From NCBI GenBank assembly GCA_002490775.1, contig DKUR01000035.1:1-64000 (forward strand): DNA of 64,000 nt. The letters are read 5' to 3'. Position numbers and translations under genes: made by a program. Below the pieces are notes generated by a model. That model had not been told where the DNA came from and did not search any database. It was given only the letters and a program-made list of their open reading frames with translations. The stretch's first letter is position 1. The number at the start of each line of letters is the position of its first letter. Of this stretch, positions 1 through 8,159 are shown piece by piece. The DNA comes from Lachnospiraceae bacterium UBA7199. Lineage in GTDB: Bacteria; Bacillota; Clostridia; Lachnospirales; Lachnospiraceae.

Positions 1-12
1 CCCAAATAACCA

Positions 13-1269
13 GTGTTCAACGATTTTTACGCACGTGACATCTCAAAGAAAATCCGCAGCACCATGACCACAAAGGCAAGGGCGGGCATCTACCACAGCA
101 CGGTGCCGCCGTTCGGCTACCGGAAATCGCCGGAGGACAGCCACAAGCTGATACCGGATGCGGAAACGGCGCCGATTGTAAGGCGGATGTATGAACTGGC
201 TGTGCAGGGCAAAGGCTACAAGGCAATCGGAAACGTGCTGAAACGGGAGCGCATACCGATACCCGCATACTGGCATCATGTAAGGGGCGAGAGGACGTGG
301 ACACGCTTCAAGGGCGAGGGCGACATATCCAACTATATCTGGAACGAAACAACGATAAAGTGGATACTTTCGCATGAGGTCTACATCGGAAGCCTTGTGG
401 CGCAGAAACAGTCAAAGCTGTTCAAGGTCGGCAAGAATTATGTGAAGCCCAAAGACGAGTGGGTTGTGGTAAAGGACATATTTGAGCCGATTGTGGATTT
501 GGAACTGTGGGAGCGTGTGCAGGAAGTCAACGGGAAGCGCAGGCGGATGTGCAAGGCAAAAAGGGAGCCGAGTATCTTTTCCGGCATCGCCTACTGCCCC
601 GACTGCGGCAGGCGCATTTCATTCTTCCCTGAACGGACAAGCAAAAACAATCCTGAAAAGACGTATTTCGGCTCATGCCAGAACTACAAGGCGAACGGGC
701 CGGACGGATGCACTCCGCACCGCATCAAGGAGCAGGACTTGTACGATATTGTCCTCAAAGACATAAGGGAATGGGCAGCAATGGCGCTTGCGGACGAGCA
801 GGCAGTCCTTGGCAGGGTTATGGAACAACAGCAGTTAAACAGTACCGTCGATTATGGCTTGATTGAGGGGAAGAAGCGAACCATAGGGAAAAGGCTTGAG
901 GAGATTGATAAAGTCATAAGCAGGCTGTATGAGGATTATGCACTCGGCAGGCTTGCAGGCACAAGCATAGACAATCTTCTGCCAAAGTACCAGAGGGAGC
1001 AGGAAGAACTGAAAAAACAGCTTTCCGCATTGCAGGAACAGTCGGCAGAGCATGACAGCACAGAGCAGAATGCGGAAAAGTGGATAAGCCTGATCCGGCA
1101 GTACAGTGACCTGAAGGAATTAAATTCTTGTATCATCAATGAACTTATCACAAAGATTTTAGTGGGCGACAAGCACAGGGTAAATGGTGAGAAAGTTCAG
1201 TCTATCGAAATCCATTACCGTTTCATCGGAAATCTGACCGACAGCGGGAATGGGGAAACAATTCAATAA
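13..1269 (+). CDS. Large serine recombinase of an integrative element, N-terminally truncated
   Basis: This is the C-terminal part of a large serine recombinase of the kind that excises and integrates Tn4451/Tn5397-like elements. Visible in order are a recombinase domain (about residues 15-180, starting with the FNDFYARDISKKIRS linker), a zinc ribbon (CPDC near residue 200, second Cys pair SCQN...GC near 225-236), a long coiled coil (about 280-350) and a DUF4368-like tail. The catalytic resolvase domain with its active serine is absent. Reading upstream in frame gives P-K-stop (TAA at 7-9), and GTG 13 has no ribosome binding site, so it is not a natural start. The gene is either broken by that stop or its 5' half lies left of the window. 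Its G+C is clearly higher than that of the genes that follow, which fits transfer. It abuts a disrupted ABC gene, as expected for a recombinase at an element end. Confidence 0.85.
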   Translation: MFNDFYARDISKKIRSTMTTKARAGIYHSTVPPFGYRKSPEDSHKLIPDAETAPIVRRMYELAVQGKGYKAIGNVLKRERIPIPAYWHHVRGERTWTRFKGEGDISNYIWNETTIKWILSHEVYIGSLVAQKQSKLFKVGKNYVKPKDEWVVVKDIFEPIVDLELWERVQEVNGKRRRMCKAKREPSIFSGIAYCPDCGRRISFFPERTSKNNPEKTYFGSCQNYKANGPDGCTPHRIKEQDLYDIVLKDIREWAAMALADEQAVLGRVMEQQQLNSTVDYGLIEGKKRTIGKRLEEIDKVISRLYEDYALGRLAGTSIDNLLPKYQREQEELKKQLSALQEQSAEHDSTEQNAEKWISLIRQYSDLKELNSCIINELITKILVGDKHRVNGEKVQSIEIHYRFIGNLTDSGNGETIQ

Positions 1270-1295
1270 AAAATCCAGTTAAAAACAATTTAGCT

Positions 1296-1324
1296 GTAAA
1301 AAACCGTCTTTAACGGTAATTTAC
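1296..1324. repeat. Imperfect inverted repeat at the element/chromosome junction
   Basis: Arms 1296-1307 (GTAAAAAACCGT) and 1313-1324 (ACGGTAATTTAC) match at 10 of 12 positions around a 5-nt centre. The repeat sits between the recombinase stop and the first codon that resembles the ABC transporter. A GA dinucleotide follows at 1326-1327. Serine recombinases of the TnpX type use a GA crossover core, so this may be the element end (att half-site). It could also act as a weak terminator. Confidence 0.5.
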
Positions 1325-1327
1325 AGA

Positions 1328-1972
1328 GGTGAACAGCAAAGAGTGGCATTGGCAAGGGCATTAGTAGTCAAACCGGATATTTTATTATTAGATGAGCCTT
1401 TGTCAGCTCTGGATCGGAAAATCCGTGGCGAAATGCAGGTAGAGATACGGAATATTCAGCACAAGGTGGGAATTACCACAATTTTTGTCACCCATGACCA
1501 GGAAGAAGCTTTGACAATGTCAGATAAGATTATTTTGATGAATGGGGGCAAAATAGAACAGGCCGGAGAGCCTTGGAATATTTATAACCGTCCGGTAAGC
1601 GTTTTTGCTTCTGATTTTTTGGGCAAAGCAAATCTGCTTAAGGGAATGTTGAAGACAATGCCAGATGGACAGAAAGTAGTTTTAGGACGGGGCTGGCGCT
1701 TTCCTACAAATACAAAGGAAGAAGATGGAGAAGTACAAGTGGCGGTACGAGGTGAGCAGTTTGGCATTTGTCGTGAAAACAATAAAGATGCAGCAGCTTT
1801 TCTGATCCGGCAGAAAATATTTGTGGGTACTACCTGCAGGCTTTTAGGTTCTATTGGAGAGGATATGCTGGAAGTATCAGCAATCAGTGCGGAGATGGAA
1901 CGCTTTGTGCCTGGTGAAACGATTTATCTTACAATAGAGCCTGACAATGTGCTTTGCTATAAGGAGGATTGA
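1328..1972 (+). pseudogene. 3' fragment of an ABC importer ATPase (PotA/FbpC/UgpC-like), disrupted by the mobile element
   Basis: Homology begins abruptly at GGT 1328 with G-E-Q-Q-R-V-A-L-A-R-A, the second half of the LSGGEQ signature. The three preceding codons read I-Y-R instead of L-S-G. Downstream are Walker B (ILLLDEPLSALD), the H-loop (FVTHDQEEA) and a C-terminal TOBE domain (about the last 100 residues, starting near SVFASDFLGKANLL). Walker A and the Q-loop are missing, so the fragment cannot hydrolyse ATP. The TOBE domain and the spacing are typical of importer ATPases for spermidine, iron or sugars; the substrate cannot be decided. The coding end overlaps the Shine-Dalgarno sequence of the glycosidase, so the two were one operon. 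The 5' half and probably the permeases should lie on the far side of the element. Confidence 0.85.
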
Positions 1973-1974
1973 TT

Positions 1975-4233
1975 ATGCAGCAGCTTTCGAAAACAAAATA
2001 TTGGAATACATGGACTGCAGAAAGTCCTTCAACTTATGTATTTTTACCCGCAGGCTTTCAGATTTCTCATGGTGCATTCAGCACAAAAGAAAACAGCTAT
2101 ACAGCGTTTCCCTTTGAAAGAAATATCCGTCTGTTAGAGCATGACAGCCAGGGACGTTATGTGCATTTGGAAATGACACATGCAGGTACAATACTGGAAC
2201 TGGAATATTTTAAGAAAAATGACTGGACGGTAGCCGGAAGACTGCGCTGCAAGGCACATGGCGAGTGGGCGTTGAGGTTTTGGCCGGTAATTTCTTTTGG
2301 TTATGACAGGAAATATGATCCCAAAGCAGGCAGCTTTAATAATCCTGTTGTCAGGCTTACAAGTGAGCGGACTGCAATGGGTGAGTTACGGAGTTACTGT
2401 ATGGGAATTGCAATAAAAGATGAGCCTGTCCGTTCCTGCATTGCGGCAGATAAACACAGAGTAGGAGAGGATCTTATAAAAAACGGATACTATACACCTA
2501 CTGAAAATGATGAAAATGGAACTTGGTATACTGCACTTTTTAATCTGGAACAAAATCCGGAAATCTGTTTTGCAGTGTCTGTATCAAACGAACCAGAGGT
2601 TTCTGCAAAGAAGGCGCAGGAAGCGCTTAAAATTTTCGACTGTGAGCAGGAACAGGAAGCATGGAAAGAAAAGGTGCTGAATGCCTCCCTTCGGATAAAA
2701 GAAGGAAAGTTTCCCCAGGCGGCAGAGGCGCTTAGGGATATTATGGCATGGAATACTTTGTCTGATAACATTACGGGAAGATGGTTTACCTGGATTACAA
2801 GATATTGGAACAGGAAGTTTGGCGGCTGGTATGTTTGGATGGATGATCCCTACTATCATGCATTTATGAATGCAGTAAGCGGTGACTGGCAGTCAGGACG
2901 AATGAGCATACAGGCAACCATAGATAATAACGTGCCGGAGGGAAACTTTGCCTGTCTTATGAGTGAACTTACGGAATGGGTGGACCGTTCCCAGCCGCCT
3001 ATAGGTTCTTTTATGGTGTGGAAATATTACATGTTGACTGGCGATAAGGCACTGTTAGATTGTGTGTATCCGTCTCTTCGGGATGCCAATTTCTGGTGGC
3101 ATGAACACAGAGATGGAAATGGAAACGGGGTATATGAGTATGGAAGCTCTGCTGTGGGAAAAGGTCATTTTGCCCATACCAAGCTTGCTGCTATGGATGA
3201 GTCTTCTATGGACAACTGTCCTATTTTTGACCAAGCCGAATTTTGTCCTAAGGCGCATACTATGAACATGGAGGATGTTGCGCTTAACAGTCTTTTGGTG
3301 GTAGATGGCGAATGCCTTCAGCTTATGGCAAAAGAGCTGGGAGATGAAAACTCCATCCTCAGATTAAAAGAATTAACAGAAGGCTTAAGGAAAAGAGCGG
3401 ACGAAGCTTTATGGGATGAAGAACGTAAAATTTATGCAAATAAATTATGGAGTGGCGAGTTTGTAGATTTGAGTCCTACCAGTTTTTATCCCCTTTTGGC
3501 AGGAATGCCCGGAAAAGAAAGGGTAGAGGAGCTGGTAAAACATATTTTTGATGAAGAGGAGTTTTGGACCTATGTGCCGCTCCCCGCAATTTGCAAAAAA
3601 AGTCCGGCTTTTTCGGATAATGTATATTGGCGCGGGCGCGTCTGGCCGCCGCTGAATTATATGACCTATAATGGGCTAAAACGGTATGGTCTTGATCAGG
3701 AGGCACACAGGCTTGCAGTGCGCTGTATGGAGATTTTCAGCTCCCGCTGGGAGGAGGAAAGGGCAAGTTTTGAAAATTATAATTCTCTCACCGGACAGGG
3801 AAGTGATTCTGTGGACACTGACTTTTTCTTAGGATGGGGAGGCTTGTTTCCACTTATGTGGGTGGCGGAGCATATTGATGTAGATCCCTGGAATGGATTT
3901 CATTTTGGCTCTGTAAATGGAGAGGAGATTAGCATTTGCAACATCCGCATGGGGAATGGAATTTTTGCTATGAAAGTAAAAGAAGGGATTACTTATTTAG
4001 AAAAAGAAGGAAAAGTTATTTTCCAGTCGGATGCAAAAGGACGTTTCAGACGCTTCAAAAGAGAAGAGCATTTTCTTGCGGTAGATATAAAAGAGCAGGA
4101 AACAGAGAGATATATTGATATTTGTGAGCCGGAAATTCTCAAAGCAGTTTGCAACGACGAAAAAGTACTGCCGGAAGGCGGGCGTTTAAAAATTCCGGCG
4201 CAGACAAAAGTACATATGGAAGTGTGGTTTTAA
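1975..4233 (+). CDS. GH63/trehalase-like (MGH1-like) glycoside hydrolase
   Basis: A 752-residue protein with an N-terminal beta-sandwich (about 1-220) and a C-terminal (alpha/alpha)6-barrel. No signal peptide is seen, so it should act in the cytoplasm on imported oligosaccharide. Barrel signatures include YVWMDDPYYHAF (candidate acid Asp), YWRGRVWPPLNY and ENYNSLTGQG (candidate base Glu), as in GH63/GH37-like enzymes; these catalytic assignments are inferred. ATG 1975 is chosen because AGGAGG (1962-1967) lies 7 nt upstream; an in-frame TTG at 1969 is too close. The gene directly follows the disrupted importer ATPase, suggesting a transport-and-hydrolysis operon. The substrate is unknown. Confidence 0.75.
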   Translation: MQQLSKTKYWNTWTAESPSTYVFLPAGFQISHGAFSTKENSYTAFPFERNIRLLEHDSQGRYVHLEMTHAGTILELEYFKKNDWTVAGRLRCKAHGEWALRFWPVISFGYDRKYDPKAGSFNNPVVRLTSERTAMGELRSYCMGIAIKDEPVRSCIAADKHRVGEDLIKNGYYTPTENDENGTWYTALFNLEQNPEICFAVSVSNEPEVSAKKAQEALKIFDCEQEQEAWKEKVLNASLRIKEGKFPQAAEALRDIMAWNTLSDNITGRWFTWITRYWNRKFGGWYVWMDDPYYHAFMNAVSGDWQSGRMSIQATIDNNVPEGNFACLMSELTEWVDRSQPPIGSFMVWKYYMLTGDKALLDCVYPSLRDANFWWHEHRDGNGNGVYEYGSSAVGKGHFAHTKLAAMDESSMDNCPIFDQAEFCPKAHTMNMEDVALNSLLVVDGECLQLMAKELGDENSILRLKELTEGLRKRADEALWDEERKIYANKLWSGEFVDLSPTSFYPLLAGMPGKERVEELVKHIFDEEEFWTYVPLPAICKKSPAFSDNVYWRGRVWPPLNYMTYNGLKRYGLDQEAHRLAVRCMEIFSSRWEEERASFENYNSLTGQGSDSVDTDFFLGWGGLFPLMWVAEHIDVDPWNGFHFGSVNGEEISICNIRMGNGIFAMKVKEGITYLEKEGKVIFQSDAKGRFRRFKREEHFLAVDIKEQETERYIDICEPEILKAVCNDEKVLPEGGRLKIPAQTKVHMEVWF

Positions 4234-4243
4234 AGTTTATTTC

Positions 4244-4277
4244 AAAAAGCGGAGAGAAGAGGACTCTCCGCTTTTTA
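4244..4277 (+). terminator. Rho-independent terminator after the glycosidase
   Basis: A perfect 13-bp stem (arms 4244-4256 and 4264-4276) carries A/T flanks that give a U tract. It separates the glycosidase operon from the osmoprotectant transporter operon. Confidence 0.85.
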
Positions 4278-4295
4278 CTTATGGTAAAAGTATGG

Positions 4296-4324
4296 TTGAA
4301 GGAGCAGGAAAAATGTGATATAGT
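4296..4324 (+). promoter_or_regulatory. SigA-type promoter for the osmoprotectant ABC operon
   Basis: TTGAAG (4296-4301), 17-nt spacer, TATAGT (4319-4324). It lies just after a terminator and about 55 nt before the permease start. Confidence 0.6.
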
Positions 4325-4378
4325 GGCGAAAGTAAATAAATTGATAATGGAGCAGATATAGATAAAGAAGGAAGTTAC

Positions 4379-5014
4379 ATGCAGATAATACAGATTCTTT
4401 GGGAACGGCGGGAATTTTTCTTAACCTGTTTATTAGAACATATCAGAATATCTTTAACAGCGGTGGTTTGTGCCGGGATACTGGGAATATTGGCAGGTAT
4501 TTTTATCAGCAGGCATAAGAAGGCTGCTGGTATCATTTTAGGCATTATCAATGTAATATATACGATTCCATCTATTTCTCTGTTAGGGTTTTTGATTCCT
4601 TTCACCGGAATTGGAAATAAAACAGCGATTATTGCACTGACAGTTTATGGGCTGCTTCCCATTGTGAGAAATACCTATACGGGGCTTACAAATGTGGATG
4701 CAAGTATTTTAGAGGTGGCAGAGGGACTTGGCAGTGATAAACGGCAGATGATGTTAAAGATTAAATTCCCATTGGCGCTTCCTGTGATTATCAGCGGCTT
4801 TCGGAATATGACAGTGATGATCATTGCGATGGGGGGTATTGCTTCCTTTATAGGAGCAGGAGGACTCGGCGTGGCAATTTACAGAGGAATTACTACCTAT
4901 AATATGACATTGACTGCAGCAGGTTCCCTGCTGATTGCACTCTTGGCACTTCTTAGCGACTGGCTGCTTTCCAGGGCGGAAAGGTTAGTAAGCAGGAGGT
5001 ATGGCATTGAATAA
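4379..5014 (+). CDS. opuBB: Osmoprotectant (glycine betaine/choline/carnitine-type) ABC permease
   Basis: A 211-residue integral membrane protein with about five to six hydrophobic segments and the EVAEGLGSDKRQMMLKIKFP cytoplasmic loop typical of OpuBB/OpuCB permeases (the EAA-like coupling loop that contacts the ATPase). A GGAAG ribosome binding site precedes ATG 4379. It overlaps the ATPase gene. Only one permease gene is present, whereas OpuB/OpuC systems usually have two, so the channel is probably a homodimer. Substrate is inferred from family only. Confidence 0.8.
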   Translation: MQIIQILWERREFFLTCLLEHIRISLTAVVCAGILGILAGIFISRHKKAAGIILGIINVIYTIPSISLLGFLIPFTGIGNKTAIIALTVYGLLPIVRNTYTGLTNVDASILEVAEGLGSDKRQMMLKIKFPLALPVIISGFRNMTVMIIAMGGIASFIGAGGLGVAIYRGITTYNMTLTAAGSLLIALLALLSDWLLSRAERLVSRRYGIE

Positions 5015-5768
5015 AATAATAGAAATATGTAATGTTTCGGCTGCTTATGGAGAAAATGAAGTATTAGACCAGGTTTCCTTAACCATAGAAAAGGGGGAGT
5101 TTATTGTTGTCATAGGCCCATCAGGCTGTGGGAAAACAACGCTTTTAAAAACAATAAACGGGCTTGTAGTGCCTACAAAGGGAGAGGTTTTAGTAAAGGG
5201 CGAAAAGCTGACAGAGTGTAATTTGGTTTCTATGCGCAGACATATTGGATATGCGGTGCAGGGAGCGAAGCTGTTTCCCCATATGACGGTAGAGGATAAT
5301 ATTTGCTATGTTCCAGAGCTTGAAAACAAAATGACGAGGGAAGAAAAGGACAGGTTGACGAAAAGAATGCTGGAAATGATGGAACTTCCTTCTGAATTAG
5401 CAGTTCGGTTTCCAAGTCAGTTGTCCGGCGGACAAAAGCAGCGGGTGGGGATCGCAAGAGCGATGGCGGCAGATCCGGATATTTTGCTTATGGACGAACC
5501 TTTTGGCGCGGTGGATGAGATTACAAGAAAAACCTTACAGAAAGGACTGGCAGGCTTGTGGCAGAAAACCGGGATTACAATTGTGTTTATTACCCATGAT
5601 ATTGGAGAAGCTTTCCGATTGGGAAGCCGCATTTTAATTATGAAGGATGGAAGGATATGGCAGGAAGGAACTAAGAATGAGCTTTTAAGATTGCCCAGGG
5701 ATGAATTTGTGGAGCGATTGATTCTTCCAGACAGCAAGACAAGTGGCGGCCGGAAGCCGGGGTACTGA
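5007..5768 (+). CDS. opuBA: Osmoprotectant ABC transporter ATPase (OpuBA/OpuCA-like) lacking CBS domains
   Basis: ABC ATPase with Walker A (GPSGCGKTT), Q-loop (AVQGAKLFPHM), signature LSGGQKQR, Walker B ILLMDEPFGAVDE and H-loop FITHD. It energises the neighbouring permease. The protein ends about 30 residues after the ABC domain, so the tandem CBS domains that sense ionic strength in OpuCA/OpuA are absent. TTG 5007 is preferred as start, 7 nt after AGGAGG (4994-4999); ATG 5001 is only 1 nt from that site. The gene overlaps the permease by 8 nt, which indicates translational coupling. Confidence 0.8.
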   Translation: MNKIIEICNVSAAYGENEVLDQVSLTIEKGEFIVVIGPSGCGKTTLLKTINGLVVPTKGEVLVKGEKLTECNLVSMRRHIGYAVQGAKLFPHMTVEDNICYVPELENKMTREEKDRLTKRMLEMMELPSELAVRFPSQLSGGQKQRVGIARAMAADPDILLMDEPFGAVDEITRKTLQKGLAGLWQKTGITIVFITHDIGEAFRLGSRILIMKDGRIWQEGTKNELLRLPRDEFVERLILPDSKTSGGRKPGY

Positions 5769-5823
5769 CTGACAGATGAAAACAGTATAACATTATTTTG
5801 TGAGATACATAAGGAGGAAAGTT

Positions 5824-6705
5824 ATGAAAAAGAAAATTGTATTTTTACTAGTGGTATGTATGACACTGATTTTATGTGCCTGCGGGAAAAAGGAACCTGT
5901 AAAGATTGCCTCCAAGCCCATGACAGAGCAGTATATTTTGACAGAAATTATTGCTCAGTTAATTGAGGCGGAAACGGATTATGAGGTTGAGATTACAAAG
6001 GGAGTGGGAGGAGGAACCACCAACATTCATCCGGCACTGGTGAAAGGAGAATTTGATCTTTATCCAGAATATACCAGAACAGCATGGCTTAATGTTTTGA
6101 AAAAGGAAGAAATGGAAAAAGATGATGAAAAGCTGTATCAGCAGCTTTTGACCGAATATGACGCACTTGGCCTTACCTGGACTGGTCTCTATGGATTTTC
6201 CAACACCTATGGACTGGCGGTGAGACAGGATACTGCACAGCAGTATGGGCTGTCTACTTATTCAGATTTAGCAGCGGCTTCAGGAGAGCTTATTTTTGGG
6301 GGAAATCCAGATTATATTGAATTACAGACCGGATATAGCAGACTGTGCGAGGCCTATCAGATGCAGTTTAAGGATACAAAACAGATGGAAATTGCACTAA
6401 AATACGAAGCACTGAAAAATGGAGAAGTGGACGTAATCAACGCATTTACCACAGATGCGCAGTTGGCAGCGGGTGGTCTGGTGCTTCTTACGGATGATAA
6501 TGTTTTTTTTGAAACCTTTGATGCCGGAACAGTAGTCCGCAAGGAAACCCTTGAAAAGTACCCTGAACTTAAGGCCGTATTAGAAAAGCTAAATGGCCTG
6601 ATTACCGAAGAGGAGATGCAGCGGATGAACTATGAGGTGGAGGTAAATGGAAAAGAAGACCGGGAAGTAGCAAGACAATTTTTGGAAGAAAAGGGATTTC
6701 TATAA
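5824..6705 (+). CDS. opuBC: Osmoprotectant-binding lipoprotein (OpuCC/OpuBC-like)
   Basis: A 293-residue lipoprotein. The signal peptide carries a lipobox ending at Cys20 (LCAC), so the mature protein is anchored outside the membrane. The body matches the OpuAC/ProX type-II binding fold: KIASKPMTEQYILTEI at the N-terminus, GVGGGTTNIHPALVKGE and DLYPEYTRTAW, the usual ligand-pocket region for quaternary ammonium compounds. ATG 5824 follows AAGGAGG with good spacing; upstream in-frame GTG/ATG codons lack one. It completes the permease-ATPase-binding protein operon. Confidence 0.82.
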   Translation: MKKKIVFLLVVCMTLILCACGKKEPVKIASKPMTEQYILTEIIAQLIEAETDYEVEITKGVGGGTTNIHPALVKGEFDLYPEYTRTAWLNVLKKEEMEKDDEKLYQQLLTEYDALGLTWTGLYGFSNTYGLAVRQDTAQQYGLSTYSDLAAASGELIFGGNPDYIELQTGYSRLCEAYQMQFKDTKQMEIALKYEALKNGEVDVINAFTTDAQLAAGGLVLLTDDNVFFETFDAGTVVRKETLEKYPELKAVLEKLNGLITEEEMQRMNYEVEVNGKEDREVARQFLEEKGFL

Positions 6706-6769
6706 ACAGTTCTGCAAAGTAATATTTTATTTATTATAAATTAAAAAACTATAAAAAAAAATATATGTA

Positions 6770-6798
6770 TTGAAAATTTTCAGAGATTACATTATAAT
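6770..6798 (+). promoter_or_regulatory. SigA-type promoter of the mgl operon
   Basis: TTGAAA (6770-6775), 17-nt spacer, TATAAT (6793-6798): near-consensus. About 60 nt upstream of mglB. Confidence 0.8.
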
Positions 6799-6802
6799 AA
6801 CT

Positions 6803-6831
6803 TTTGAACAACGGCTTTATCGATGTTCAAA
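6803..6831. promoter_or_regulatory. Candidate operator over the mgl transcription start
   Basis: Perfect 8-bp inverted repeat TTTGAACA (6803-6810) / TGTTCAAA (6824-6831), 13 nt apart, beginning 5 nt after the -10 box. Its position would suit a repressor or a processed 5'-UTR hairpin. No regulator gene is adjacent. Confidence 0.45.
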
Positions 6832-6865
6832 TAAAACTCAAATCGAGTGAAATAGGGAGGAAAAA

Positions 6866-8032
6866 ATGAAGAAGAAAATTGCTTTATTTTTAGTTGCCGC
6901 AATGACAGTTGCCAGCTTGGCAGCTTGCGGAAGCAAGGAAACAGAAACACCAGCTACAGCAGAAGCTTCAACTGAAGAAGCAGCAGCACCGGCTGAAGAG
7001 GCAGCTCCGGCTGAAGAAGTAGCTCCGGCTGAAACAGCAGAGGGAGGTACAGTATCCGTATTCTATTATACTTATGGTGATACTTACATTTCCAGCGTAC
7101 GTTCTGCATTAGACAGTGCCTTTGATGCAGCAGGCGTTGCATATCAGGACTATGATAGCAACAACAGCCAGACAACCCAGACAGAGCAGATTGACACAGC
7201 AATTGCTCAGGGAACATCTCTTCTGGTAGTAAACCAGGTAGATACCGGCTCTGATGATACAACAAAGAATATCATCGAAAAAGCAACAGCAGCAGGTATT
7301 CCGGTTGTATTTTTCAATCGTTCTGTAAGCGAAGATGTAGTTACTACTTATGACAAGGCTGTATTTGTAGGTACCGATTACGAAATGGCAGGTCATATGC
7401 AGGGTGAAATGATTGGCCAGTATTTGGTTGAGAATTATGATACCGTTGATTTAAATGGTGACGGCGTGATTTCTTACGTTATGTTCAAAGGTCAGGAAGG
7501 TAATGCAGAAGCTGATGCACGTACACAGTATGGTGTAGAAGATGCCGACAAGATATTGGCAGAAGCAGGAAAAGAAGCTCTTTCCTTCTATGACAGCAAC
7601 AACAGCGATAAGTATCTGGTAGACAAGGATGGTGCTTGGTCTGCAGCAGCAGCTACAGAGTATCTGCAGACAGCTATGTCTCAGTACAGCGAAGCAAACA
7701 ACAACATGATCGAACTTGTTATTGCTAACAATGATGAGATGGCAATCGGTTCTGTTACAGCATTGCAGAATGCAGGCTATAATAAAGAAGATGGCAGCGC
7801 TACAGTAATTCCGGTATTCGGTGTAGATGCTACAGATGCTGCAAAGGATGCAATTAACAAAGGAACCATGATTGGTACAATTAAGCAGGATGCAGAAGGT
7901 ATGGCTAATACAATTGCTCAGATCGCTCAGAACTTTATGGGTGGTGCAGACAAGTTTGCAAACGTAGATTCAGCAAACGTTGTTGGAACATGGCGTGTAA
8001 ATATTCCTTACGCAACATATACAGGTGAATAA
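6866..8032 (+). CDS. mglB: Galactose/methyl-galactoside-binding lipoprotein MglB
   Basis: A 388-residue sugar-binding lipoprotein of the periplasmic-binding-protein type I fold. The lipobox LAAC places the lipidated Cys at 21. A low-complexity Ala/Pro/Glu linker (about 30-60) with repeated APAEE units follows and lifts the domain off the membrane. The body has galactose/ribose-binding signatures, including GIPVVFFNRSV, GQYLVENY and a calcium-loop-like DLNGDGVIS. It has its own near-consensus promoter and is followed by mglA and mglC. Galactose specificity is inferred from resemblance and gene order; another hexose is possible. Confidence 0.85.
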   Translation: MKKKIALFLVAAMTVASLAACGSKETETPATAEASTEEAAAPAEEAAPAEEVAPAETAEGGTVSVFYYTYGDTYISSVRSALDSAFDAAGVAYQDYDSNNSQTTQTEQIDTAIAQGTSLLVVNQVDTGSDDTTKNIIEKATAAGIPVVFFNRSVSEDVVTTYDKAVFVGTDYEMAGHMQGEMIGQYLVENYDTVDLNGDGVISYVMFKGQEGNAEADARTQYGVEDADKILAEAGKEALSFYDSNNSDKYLVDKDGAWSAAAATEYLQTAMSQYSEANNNMIELVIANNDEMAIGSVTALQNAGYNKEDGSATVIPVFGVDATDAAKDAINKGTMIGTIKQDAEGMANTIAQIAQNFMGGADKFANVDSANVVGTWRVNIPYATYTGE

Positions 8033-8097
8033 GGAACAGAATATACCACCTGCAAAGTCAGAATTTTAAGACTGTATGTGGTATGTGCGGTCATAGA

Positions 8098-8125
8098 AAA
8101 AGAGTCCGGCTTGCCGGACTCTTTT
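8098..8125 (+). terminator. Intra-operon hairpin/terminator between mglB and mglA
   Basis: A 13-bp perfect stem (8098-8110 / 8113-8125) with a T run on the 3' arm. Partial termination here would raise binding-protein over ATPase/permease output; that role is inferred from its position. Confidence 0.75.
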
Positions 8126-8159
8126 ACATAAAAAAATTATATAATGGAGGTGAGATAAT

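Noticed and set aside
5001..5003. ATG 5001 as start of the osmoprotectant ATPase
   Set aside because: Only 1 nt separates it from AGGAGG; TTG 5007 has the proper 7-nt spacing.
6803..6831. LexA box in the mgl promoter
   Set aside because: GAAC and GTTC half-sites are present but 15 nt apart instead of 4, and the operon has no DNA-repair function.
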